From NCBI GenBank assembly GCA_964541525.1, contig CAZIQF010000005.1:14518-78517 (forward strand): DNA of 64,000 bases, written 5' to 3'. Of this stretch, positions 1 through 6,963 are shown piece after piece. Position 1 is the stretch's first letter, and every line of letters begins with the position of its first letter. The position numbers and the translations under genes were made by a program. A model generated the notes under the pieces. That model made no database searches, was not told where the DNA came from, and worked only from the letters and a program-made list of their open reading frames with translations. Origin of the DNA: UBA1737 sp964541525 (GTDB taxonomy: Bacteria > Bacillota_I > Bacilli_A > ML615J-28 > CAG-313).

Positions 1-211
1 CATCATATACTTGGTATACTAATCTATGTTGAATATTTATTCTTCTTGAAAAAGTATTATTTATTCCAATTAATTTTTCATATGAAGGTGGATTAGTATA
101 AGGATTCACTTCAAGTAATTCAAGTAATGCAATTACTTTTTTATATAATGTTGGATTTTGTTTAACTCTTTCAAAATCTTTAATTGCTTGTTTAGTAAAT
201 ACTATTTCCAT
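1..211 (-). CDS. yoeB: Txe/YoeB-family toxin, partial (runs off the left edge)
   Basis: Reading the minus strand from the ATG at 211-209 gives about 70 codons of a small ribosome-dependent mRNA interferase of the RelE superfamily. The protein begins MEIVFTKQAIKDFERVK and reaches SRRINIQHRLVYQV, which is the hallmark stretch of Txe/YoeB toxins containing catalytic basic residues. The C-terminus lies outside the window. Its start overlaps the end of the upstream antitoxin gene by 10 bases, the usual antitoxin-first arrangement that couples translation. YoeB enzymes cleave mRNA in the ribosomal A site; that activity is inferred from family membership. Confidence 0.85.
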   Translation of the reverse strand, partial: MEIVFTKQAIKDFERVKQNPTLYKKVIALLELLEVNPYTNPPSYEKLIGINNTFSRRINIQHRLVYQVYD

Positions 212-444
212 TCAATTTTCTCGCAATCTTCAAGTTTAGTATTTGCCCCTTCCACAATGCTTTCATACATTCCGGGAATACCCGCTAAATATAATGATTC
301 CATAAGACTATTATAATCTTCTTCACTCATCATTATCACATTGCCTTCTTTTGTATTAATATTTATAACATTATTATATTTAATACAACTTGATGCAAGC
401 TTATAAAGTTCTGCCCTTGCATTTGTAATATTTGTATTCATCAT
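202..444 (-). CDS. yefM: YefM/Phd-family antitoxin
   Basis: Small acidic protein of about 80 residues whose N-terminal part (NARAELYKL, then an MSEEDYNSLMESLYL stretch) is typical of YefM/Phd antitoxins. These fold over the toxin with their C-terminus and bind their own promoter with their N-terminus. I chose the ATG at 444 (a second ATG follows at 441) because AGAGGTG at 451-457 sits 6 bases upstream; a longer GTG-started reading begins inside that ribosome binding site. The gene is followed by an overlapping YoeB-type toxin, and a consensus promoter lies just upstream, so the pair is a self-contained toxin-antitoxin operon. Confidence 0.85.
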   Translation of the reverse strand: MMNTNITNARAELYKLASSCIKYNNVININTKEGNVIMMSEEDYNSLMESLYLAGIPGMYESIVEGANTKLEDCEKIEWK

Positions 445-478
445 AATTATCACCTCTATTATTTATTATTGTATGTAT

Positions 479-507
479 AGTATATCATTATTATTCATAT
501 AAGTCAA
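479..507 (-). promoter_or_regulatory. Promoter of the toxin-antitoxin operon
   Basis: On the minus strand TTGACT (507-502) is separated by exactly 17 bases from TATACT (484-479), upstream of the antitoxin start at 444. The -10 lies in a near-palindromic GTATAGTATA stretch, a plausible site for autorepression by the antitoxin (inference). Confidence 0.7.
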
Positions 508-510
508 CAA

Positions 511-534
511 AAACGTACATAAAAATGTACGTTT
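511..534. repeat. Perfect inverted repeat upstream of the toxin-antitoxin promoter
   Basis: AAACGTACAT and ATGTACGTTT form a perfect 10 bp hairpin with a 4-base loop. On the minus strand it is followed by TTTTGTT, so it may end transcription before the promoter, or it may be a protein-binding site. Confidence 0.55.
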
Positions 535-572
535 CAGGCTGTTGACCATACTTTTACAGTGTTATGCTACAA

Positions 573-606
573 AACACCTTAGCCGGATGGTATAAGGTGT
601 TTTTTT
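573..606 (+). terminator. Terminator-like hairpin
   Basis: AACACCTTA (573-581) pairs with TAAGGTGTT (593-601) and a run of Ts reaches 606. A promoter-like TTGACC (542-547) with TGTTATGCT (extended -10, 561-568, only 15 bases away) lies directly upstream. There is no + strand gene between them, so the role is unclear. Confidence 0.6.
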
Positions 607-652
607 CTATTAGTACTTAATTGAGTTTAAGTATCCTTTAAATTTATTTAGC

Positions 653-1000
653 TTATAGCGACATCTTGGTATTTCTACTTTTAATTTTTTTAGTATAAAT
701 AAGAAATCATTTTAAAGAACGATAAATACTATGTAACTCAAAAGAAAATAATGAATTAAATAATGTATTAATTTTTTGTAAAGTAGCACGTTTAGAGTCA
801 TGATTCATAATTCTTTATATTACAAGAAATTTAAATATATCTTTTAATGAAAATTTACAATTTGTTTTTATATCATCAAAAAACTTATCAATATTTAAAG
901 AATTATATATATCTTCAAGATATCCAACAGTTTTTATAGTTCTTTGTTAAATCTTACCAGAAGAATCTACCACTCTAATATGAGTTTTTCTAATGCATTT
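653..1000 (-). pseudogene. Decayed IS1634-like transposase, N-terminal remnant
   Basis: The minus strand carries pieces of a transposase N-terminal region interrupted by in-frame stops and a shift. In order they read KTHIRVVDSSGKI, then QRTIKTVGYLEDIYNSLNI, then a stretch including SLKDIFKFLVI, then RIMNHDSKRATLQKIN and SIYRSLK. This succession matches IS1634-type (IS4-related DDE) transposases from their first strands to the segment before the catalytic core. At least three stops break it, and the catalytic domain is absent, so it is a dead fragment. It lies between the toxin-antitoxin pair and the HAD gene. No terminal inverted repeats or target duplication could be recognised. Family assignment is by eye. 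Confidence 0.6.
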
Positions 1001-1259
1001 GAAGTAGATAAGGTCGTTTGGAATAAATATAGCATAACATCAAATAAAATACTCATAAAAATAAAAAATATAACTAAATCCAATCTAAAATAAGAATTTA
1101 GTTATATGATTTTATAAATTGTAGTATAATAATGTAAAAGTAATGACTATCAAATATTTTGCAGAAAATGCTAATTAAAAAACTAGGAAATATTTAATAG
1201 TTCCTTTTTTTTCTAAAAAAAATAAAAATATGTTATAATGTTAATCGAGGTATAAAAAA
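1001..1259. other. Intergenic A/T-rich stretch before the HAD operon
   Basis: No coding sequence is visible. It holds a weak AGGAA/TTCCT hairpin with a T run near 1184-1210 and the promoter of the next operon. Confidence 0.5.
1231..1239 (+). promoter_or_regulatory. Extended -10 promoter of the HAD-PPTase operon
   Basis: TGTTATAAT is a consensus extended -10 element 21 bases before the GTG start at 1260. No convincing -35 is present. Confidence 0.6.
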
Positions 1260-1928
1260 GTGAAAATAGATGGTTTAGAAATAAAGGCAGTCATCTTTGA
1301 CTTAGATGGAACATTACTAGATTCATGTTCAATTTGGACGGATGTTGATAGAAACTTCTTTGAAAAAAGAAATATGAAAATGCCAGTTGATTATTCCGAA
1401 GCAATTGGTCATTTAGGACTAGATAAAGCTGCAGAATACACAATTAATCGGTTTAATTTAAAGGAAGACAAGATGGATATTATCAAAGAATGGAAACAAG
1501 ATGTATTACATAAATATGCAACCGAAGTTAAATTAAAACCAGGGGTAAAAGAGTTTTTAAGTATCTTAAAAGCACAGCATATTCCCTTTTGTGCCGCTAC
1601 TGCAAATGATGAAGATTGTTATAAGAGTTGTTTAATTCACAATGGCATATATGATGATTTTGATTTTATTTTAGAAGTTAATCATTTTAAAGATGGTAAA
1701 GATAAACCAACTATTTATTTAGAAGCAGCAAAAAGATTAAATACTACTAAAGAATATTGCTTAGTTTGTGAAGATTTAGCTATTCCGATTCTTACTTGTA
1801 AAAAGTCAGGGTTTATTCCTTGCGCAATCTATGAAGTATCATGTAAAGAGGAAACTGAAAAAGCCTTAAACGCAAGATTTTATATCAAAGATTTTAGAGA
1901 ACTAATCGAGAAGATAACCAATGATTAA
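1260..1928 (+). CDS. HAD-superfamily hydrolase, beta-phosphoglucomutase-like
   Basis: Cytoplasmic phosphatase or phosphomutase of the HAD subfamily IA. Motif I VIFDLDGTLLDS (residues 11-22) supplies the nucleophile and general acid aspartates. An alpha-helical cap follows; motif II is seen at FCAATAND, the motif III lysine at KDGKDKP, and motif IV at VCEDLAIP. In this position beta-phosphoglucomutases and related phosphatases have ED plus a downstream acidic residue. At 222 residues it has the usual size. The start is GTG, with GAGG 9 bases upstream; no in-frame ATG fits better. It overlaps the next gene by 8 bases. The substrate cannot be told from sequence. Confidence 0.85.
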   Translation: MKIDGLEIKAVIFDLDGTLLDSCSIWTDVDRNFFEKRNMKMPVDYSEAIGHLGLDKAAEYTINRFNLKEDKMDIIKEWKQDVLHKYATEVKLKPGVKEFLSILKAQHIPFCAATANDEDCYKSCLIHNGIYDDFDFILEVNHFKDGKDKPTIYLEAAKRLNTTKEYCLVCEDLAIPILTCKKSGFIPCAIYEVSCKEETEKALNARFYIKDFRELIEKITND

Positions 1929-2523
1929 CATATATATCGTTGATAGCAAAAAAATTAATATTAAGGATGATTTTTATAATCATCTTCCCTCAAGAAAACT
2001 TAAAAAGGTCCAAGCTAGTACCAATGAACTATTTATTAAAGAGCAATTAATATCACAACGATTATTAAATGATATTTTAGAATCAGATTATGAATTAGAT
2101 TTAGCAACAATTGAATATGTATACAATGAGCAAGGAAAACCTTATTTAAAAGATTTAGATCTATATTTTTCCGTTAGTCACTCAAATGGTGTGATTGCAG
2201 TAGGTGTAAATGAAGCAGAGTTTGGCATTGACCTTGAATTAGTTAAAGCGGTTCCATCAAAAGTCATCACAAAAGTTTTAACACCTAATGAATTAAATAT
2301 ATATAGCACATTAAATGAAAAAGCAAAATCAGAGTACTTTTTTAAAATTTGGACAAAAAAAGAAGCAATCGTCAAAAAGCAAGGTACATCAATTGTTTTT
2401 AATGCAAATAAAATTGAAACTGATGAAAATATATATACAACAAGTTTTAAATTAGGCCATGAACAATATATATTATCATCAACAATTTCAGATGTAAAAT
2501 TAATTATAAAGGAGAAAATTTAA
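1921..2523 (+). CDS. 4'-phosphopantetheinyl transferase (Sfp/AcpT type)
   Basis: Transfers the phosphopantetheine arm of coenzyme A to a carrier-protein serine. The family core is visible: FSVSHSNG near residue 82, the Mg2+-binding GIDLE near residue 97, and the WTKKEA signature near residue 144, preceded by the F-F-K-I stretch. At 200 residues it is nearer Sfp-like enzymes than the about 120-residue AcpS. Overlap with the HAD gene and an adjoining downstream gene suggest co-transcription. Its likely target is the fatty-acid acyl carrier protein; no carrier protein or synthase cluster lies in this window. Confidence 0.85.
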   Translation: MINIYIVDSKKINIKDDFYNHLPSRKLKKVQASTNELFIKEQLISQRLLNDILESDYELDLATIEYVYNEQGKPYLKDLDLYFSVSHSNGVIAVGVNEAEFGIDLELVKAVPSKVITKVLTPNELNIYSTLNEKAKSEYFFKIWTKKEAIVKKQGTSIVFNANKIETDENIYTTSFKLGHEQYILSSTISDVKLIIKEKI

Positions 2524-2524
2524 A

Positions 2525-3280
2525 ATGAAATATTCATATTTAGGCCATGAATTAAATGTTGATTTATGGGAATCAAAAGAAGCCTTATTTAGAAGTTTTT
2601 ATACTGACTTTTATTCATTCATCAAAAATCATGATGGTGAAACCGATTTATTAGCTCATAACATTCATAATGCCGAAGACTTTATTCATTATGCAGACTA
2701 TTATGCTGATGGTAAAGAAAACTGTTATGCAATGGGATTTAGTTTTCATAAATACTATTTACACGCAAGAATGGACGGAAGCCTAGAATCAGAACCAACA
2801 ACATCATTTATCGGTTGGTGTTATCATAATCATAAATATCTTGATTTTCTAAACTTCTTAGTCACTTTCTTCGCATGGTGGCGTAATGATGAGGGATGTA
2901 CAAGAATGGACCCATATAACTATGCTGATAATTTCTTTGTATCTAGTTGGGCAGCATTAGTAGATACATCAAAACTATTCTATTTTACATCCGAAACTGT
3001 TTATTTCTGGCAAAGTTATCGAGTAAAATATGTATTAGATAATATCCCTGGAACTTTTAAAACTGATCTTCCAACTGCTGGTCTTCCAAAAGTTAGAATT
3101 TCAGGCTATGAATTCTTAGGTTGGGTCGATCAAGATGGTAATGAATTAAAGAAAGATCAAACATATGATATTGTCTACGCATCATTAAAACGTAAAGATT
3201 TCTACGATTATTGGGGAAAAGAAGAAAAACAAATTAAGAAAGTTTATGTAGATAACTGGACAAAAGTGGATCCTGCATAA
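2525..3280 (+). CDS. Conserved-looking protein of unknown function with an InlB-B-like C-terminus
   Basis: Not recognised. The 251-residue product has no signal peptide or membrane segment and is rich in aromatic residues and histidine. The first 180 residues hold several Trp/Tyr/His clusters (IGWCYHNHKY, FFAWWRND). A later stretch, SGYEFLGWVDQDGNEL followed by YDIVYASLKR (about residues 196-224), reads like one InlB B-repeat (beta-grasp) unit, normally found on surface proteins. GGAGAAAATTTAAA before the ATG is a good ribosome binding site, and only one base separates it from the PPTase gene, so it is part of the operon. A cytoplasmic protein with a surface-type repeat is odd. Confidence 0.6.
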   Translation: MKYSYLGHELNVDLWESKEALFRSFYTDFYSFIKNHDGETDLLAHNIHNAEDFIHYADYYADGKENCYAMGFSFHKYYLHARMDGSLESEPTTSFIGWCYHNHKYLDFLNFLVTFFAWWRNDEGCTRMDPYNYADNFFVSSWAALVDTSKLFYFTSETVYFWQSYRVKYVLDNIPGTFKTDLPTAGLPKVRISGYEFLGWVDQDGNELKKDQTYDIVYASLKRKDFYDYWGKEEKQIKKVYVDNWTKVDPA

Positions 3281-3296
3281 AAGAGGAGGAAAATAT

Positions 3297-3722
3297 ATGT
3301 TAATTGATGAATTAAAAAAAGCTCAAATGGAGGCTTTAAAACAAAAAGATCCAATTACAAGAAGTATTCTACAAATTGTAACTGGCAAAGCGAAATTAGT
3401 TGAAATTGAAAAAAGAACAAAAAACGAAAGTTTAACTGATACAGATGTCCTACAAGTGATTTCCAAAACAATTAAAGAACTAGAAGAAGAATTAATTGCC
3501 TTTGAAAAAGCATCAAGACAAGAAAAAGTTGAAGAATTACAACAACAAAAACAAGTATTAGAAAAATACTTACCAAAACAACTAACAGAACAAGAAATTA
3601 AAGCCGAAATCGAAAAACTAGAAGATAAAACATTACCAAATATTATGAAACATTTTAAAATGAATTTCCAAGGTCAATGTGATATGAAACTAGTAAATAA
3701 AATAGCATCAGAATATAAATAA
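3297..3722 (+). CDS. yqeY: GatB/YqeY-domain protein
   Basis: A 141-residue, highly charged helical protein that matches YqeY over its whole length: an N-terminal helical domain starting LIDELKKAQMEALK, then the family's tail region with LEKYLPKQLTEQEI and a final small helical domain resembling the GatB C-terminus. In GatB this domain contacts tRNA; the function of stand-alone YqeY is not established. AGAGGAGG precedes the ATG by 7 bases and a strong terminator follows, so it is the last gene of the 1260-3722 operon. Confidence 0.85.
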   Translation: MLIDELKKAQMEALKQKDPITRSILQIVTGKAKLVEIEKRTKNESLTDTDVLQVISKTIKELEEELIAFEKASRQEKVEELQQQKQVLEKYLPKQLTEQEIKAEIEKLEDKTLPNIMKHFKMNFQGQCDMKLVNKIASEYK

Positions 3723-3730
3723 AAACTTTA

Positions 3731-3753
3731 GAGGACAAAATCGTCCTCTTTTA
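3731..3753 (+). terminator. Terminator after yqeY
   Basis: GAGGAC (3731-3736) pairs with GTCCTC (3743-3748), followed by TTTTATTTTA. Confidence 0.85.
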
Positions 3754-3901
3754 TTTTATATTGAAAATAGAATCTAGATTAAATTTGCGTTAATAAAAAA
3801 ATATACGAAAGAAAAAAATGAAAAAAAGGCAAAAACTATCAAAAAATGTATGAAAAAAAGGGCAAAATGCGATATAATAATATTGGTGGTGATAATATGT
3901 T

Positions 3902-5258
3902 ATGAGAAAAAGAATAAAAGATATTAGTGAATGGGCTAATCATAGTAAAAAAGCATTGTTAGTAACAGGGCTAGACAAATAGGTAAAACATATATTATTA
4001 GACATGTTTTACAACAAGAACAATATGATTATGTTGAATTCAATCTAATTAATCAACCTGAAATAATCAAAATTTTAGAAACTGCACGAGCAGGTGATGT
4101 TCAAACCTTTTTAGAAAGACTTACTATTGCGACTTCTAAAGAGTTAATTAAAGGAAAAACAATCATCTTTTTTGATGAAGTTCAAGAATATAAAGAAATT
4201 GTAACTAAAATTAAATTCTTAGTTGAAGAAGGCAGCTTTAAATATATTTTAAGTGGATCATTATTAGGAGTGGAGTTAGTAGGATTAAAGTCTGCACCCG
4301 TTGGCTATTTAGATACAATTGAAATGTTTCCACTTGATTTTGAAGAATATATTTATGCTTTAAAGATTAAGCAAGAAACGATAACAAAATTAAAAGAGTG
4401 TTTTAACCATCGTAAACCAGTTGATTCATATGTTCATGAAAAAATGCTTGAAGCTTTTAAAACCTATCTTTTAGTAGGTGGGATGCCAGAGGCAGTTGAT
4501 TCGTATATTAACAATCATGATTATAATAAAATATATATAATTCATCAAAATATTATTAATCAATATAAATTAGATTTTACTAAATATGATCGTTTGCATA
4601 AGTTGAAGCTAATTAAAATTTATGACTTAATTCCTTCAGAATTATCTGATCAAAATAAACGATATATATTTAAGCATTTAGATAATAATATTAAAATTGA
4701 TCGCTATGAAAATAGTTTTAATTGGTTAATTGATGCAGGAGTAGCAATCCCAGTATATAATGTAACCGAACCAAGATTGCGGTTAAAGATTAATATGAAG
4801 AGTAGTTTATTTAAATTGTTCCTATCTGATATAGGTTTATTAACAAGTTTATATGGAAGAACAACACAAATGGCAATTATTAATGATGATAAGTCACTTA
4901 ATTGTGGTGCTATATATGAGAATGTAGTTGCACAAGAATTAAATGCTCATGGTTTTGATGGATATTATTTCAATAGTCACAAACAAGGCGAATTAGATTT
5001 TGGATTAAATATCAAGATTATGTTGCACCAATCGAGGTTAAGAGCGGAAAAGATTATCAAAAATATACTGCTCTACATAATGCATTAAAGAATGAAAGCT
5101 ATGGGATAAAGAATGCATTTGTATTATCCAATGCTAATGTATCACAAGATGGAAACATTGTGTATTATCCTATTTATAGGATTATGTTTTTTCAGAATAA
5201 TTTAATTGACAATTTAATTTTAAAAAAATTGACTGATCTGACTTATAATATATTTTGA
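3902..5258 (+). pseudogene. AAA ATPase with DUF4143-type nuclease-fold C-terminus, two frameshifts
   Basis: The intact reading would be a protein of about 450 residues of the ATPase family common in prokaryotes, with an AAA_14-type domain followed by DUF4143. The start is MRKRIKDISEWANHSK at 3902, behind GGTGGTGAT. A one-base loss near 3970 falls within the Walker A loop: reading across it restores TG-ARQIGKT. Walker B FFDEVQEY and the sensor-like LSGS follow. A second shift near 5003 separates GELDF from YQDYVAPIEVKSGKDYQK, the PD-(D/E)XK-like EVK motif. The last segment ends with TGA at 5258. Two independent shifts, neither in a homopolymer longer than four bases, indicate decay. Family function is poorly known; roles in mobile or defence contexts have been proposed. 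Confidence 0.8.
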
Positions 5259-5364
5259 TTATTGTATCAAGATTATCTTTAATAATTAATTTTTTATAAA
5301 TTATTTTATTTGACAAATTATTCAGCAATCATCAAATTGATCAACTAAAATAACAGCAACTTAT

Positions 5365-5393
5365 CGGACAAAAATTTTATTTTATGTTATAAT
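5365..5393 (+). promoter_or_regulatory. Promoter of the riboswitch leader
   Basis: CGGACA (5365-5370), 17-base spacer, TATAAT (5388-5393). The aptamer begins about 23 bases downstream of the -10. Confidence 0.6.
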
Positions 5394-5415
5394 GATAATT
5401 GAAGTTAAGATAAAG

Positions 5416-5482
5416 ATCGTATAAAATCGATAATAAGGATCGATTGTATCTACCATATCACCTTAAATGATATGACTACGAT
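5416..5482 (+). promoter_or_regulatory. Guanine-class purine riboswitch aptamer
   Basis: The three-way junction of purine riboswitches can be drawn directly. P1 is ATCGTA (5416-5421) with TACGAT (5477-5482). P2 is formed by two ATCGAT arms around a loop containing AAGG. J2/3 is TATCTACC; P3 is CATATCA with TGATATG around the CCTTAAA-type loop. The two loops can make the conserved GG-CC kissing contacts. The specificity position in GACTACG is C, as in guanine/hypoxanthine sensors; adenine sensors have U there (GATTATG). A promoter lies upstream and hairpins downstream. No purine gene follows. Confidence 0.85.
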
Positions 5483-5483
5483 T

Positions 5484-5520
5484 AATTATAAAGCTTTGTT
5501 TGTTTATAATTTTTCGTTTT
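5484..5520 (+). terminator. A/T-rich hairpin, probable riboswitch expression platform
   Basis: AATTATAAA (5484-5492) pairs perfectly with TTTATAATT (5503-5511). With the flanking ACGA and TCGT the stem can extend into the 3' strand of P1, so the long hairpin and P1 exclude each other. A T run follows CG at 5516. The direction of switching is not certain. Confidence 0.5.
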
Positions 5521-5547
5521 TATGATATTTATCTAATATCTAAAATT

Positions 5548-5580
5548 CCCCTAATACCAAAAAGTATTAGGGTGTTTTTT
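5548..5580 (+). terminator. Strong terminator between the riboswitch and the SGNH gene
   Basis: CCCTAATAC (5549-5557) pairs with GTATTAGGG (5564-5572), then TGTTTTTT. It may be the riboswitch's final terminator or an independent one. Confidence 0.85.
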
Positions 5581-5660
5581 ATTGGATTTAAGTTCTTTTC
5601 TCTTTATTAAAATTATGAAATATGATAAAATAATATAAATGATTTAAGAGGTAAAAAAAT

Positions 5661-6962
5661 ATGAGTGAAAAATTAATCTATTTAGCAGAACGTTATGATT
5701 TAGTAATTGGTGATACATTTGAATTATTTTATCGAGGAATTATTAAATCTATGAATCCATATAAATATTATATTCATATTTCATCTTTGAAGGGACGACC
5801 ATATCCAAGATATTATACATATACACCAGTGGATGGTGAAGAAGGCGATTATGAATTAGAAGTTAGTTTATATGATGATCATCATCACCTAATTGAAAAA
5901 GCGAAAACAACTTTGCATGTTGTAAAACCAGTAGCTCCTAAACGTAAAATGAACATCTTATGTTTTGGTGATTCAATCACTTTTAATGGTGTATGGCCTT
6001 ATGAAGGTTATCGTCGATTTACAGCTGAAGATGGTAACCCCAAGGGACTAGGATTTAAAGATAGCCTTAATCTAATTGGGACTTGTAAAAAAGATGAAAT
6101 TGGTTATGAAGGTTATGGTGGTTGGCAATGGTGTCATTTTGCTGGTAATGAAGCTGTATCGACTACCTCATCAGTATGGATTAAAGTCAAAAATCATCAT
6201 CTTGATGAAAATGACCAACATAGCTGCTGGAAATCTGCTAATCTAAATTGGGTATTAGAATCAATTGAAAAAGATCGACTTAAATTTAAACGGGGAGCAG
6301 GCAATTATTCATGTTTACCACAAATTGGCGAAGTCTTTACTAATGTTGATGGAGGAATTCATACTGAAGATCTTAATGTTGAAAGTTATGAATTTGAAAA
6401 AGGCAATCCATTCTATGATGAAGCAATTAAAGGACCTAACTTTAAAAAATATGTTTTAGATAATCACTTTGATGGATTAGATTATGTATATATCTTACTT
6501 ACATGGAATGGTCAATATACACCTTATAATAACGATTTTTCCCATTTTGAACCACATATTGTAAAAATTCTAAACCGACTTCATGAAGATTATCCTCTTG
6601 CAAAGGTTCGTTTAATTGGAATTCAAAGTCCATCCATTAATGGTGGTATTGCTGCTAATTATGGTGCTAGTGGCTTATATTCTGATGTATTCGGTGAAGT
6701 AACAACTGCTTATAATTATAATCTTTATTTGGAAAACCTATGTAAGAAAGACGAATATAGCTCATTCTGTCGCTACATAGATTTAAAAGCCCAATTTGAT
6801 GTTGAATACAATATGCCATCTACAATGTTAAAAGTTAATTCAAGAAGTATGATTGAAGAACGAATTGGAACTAATGGCGTTCACCCAACTATGGAAGGTT
6901 ATTTACAAATTGGTGATGTTTTCTATCGTGCTTTAGTAGCCGATATGAAAGAAGAGGCATAA
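5661..6962 (+). CDS. SGNH/GDSL-family hydrolase
   Basis: Predicted esterase or deacetylase of 433 residues. The first 95 residues look like a beta-sandwich accessory domain. Block I is ILCFGDSITFNG (near residue 99), with the nucleophilic serine in GDSIT. A block II-type glycine follows in GYEGYGGW, the block III asparagine in LLTWNGQ, and the block V histidine in GTNGVHPTMEGYLQIGD near residue 405. No signal peptide is present, so it should act inside the cell. AAGAGG lies 10 bases before the ATG. It is followed by the permease gene at one base distance. The substrate is unknown; acetylated sugars are common for such proteins. Confidence 0.75.
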   Translation: MSEKLIYLAERYDLVIGDTFELFYRGIIKSMNPYKYYIHISSLKGRPYPRYYTYTPVDGEEGDYELEVSLYDDHHHLIEKAKTTLHVVKPVAPKRKMNILCFGDSITFNGVWPYEGYRRFTAEDGNPKGLGFKDSLNLIGTCKKDEIGYEGYGGWQWCHFAGNEAVSTTSSVWIKVKNHHLDENDQHSCWKSANLNWVLESIEKDRLKFKRGAGNYSCLPQIGEVFTNVDGGIHTEDLNVESYEFEKGNPFYDEAIKGPNFKKYVLDNHFDGLDYVYILLTWNGQYTPYNNDFSHFEPHIVKILNRLHEDYPLAKVRLIGIQSPSINGGIAANYGASGLYSDVFGEVTTAYNYNLYLENLCKKDEYSSFCRYIDLKAQFDVEYNMPSTMLKVNSRSMIEERIGTNGVHPTMEGYLQIGDVFYRALVADMKEEA

Positions 6963-6963
6963 A

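Larger units (their letters stand above)
5259..5660 (+). other. Gene-free leader region holding a riboswitch and two hairpins
   Basis: About 400 bases without a gene. It contains, in order, a promoter (5365-5393), a purine riboswitch aptamer (5416-5482), an A/T-rich hairpin (5484-5520), a strong terminator (5548-5580), and the ribosome binding site of the SGNH gene (AAGAGG near 5646). Confidence 0.7.

Noticed and set aside
5416..5482. 2'-deoxyguanosine or adenine riboswitch
   Set aside because: The specificity base is C (not U) and J2/3 has the normal TCTACC, as in guanine sensors.
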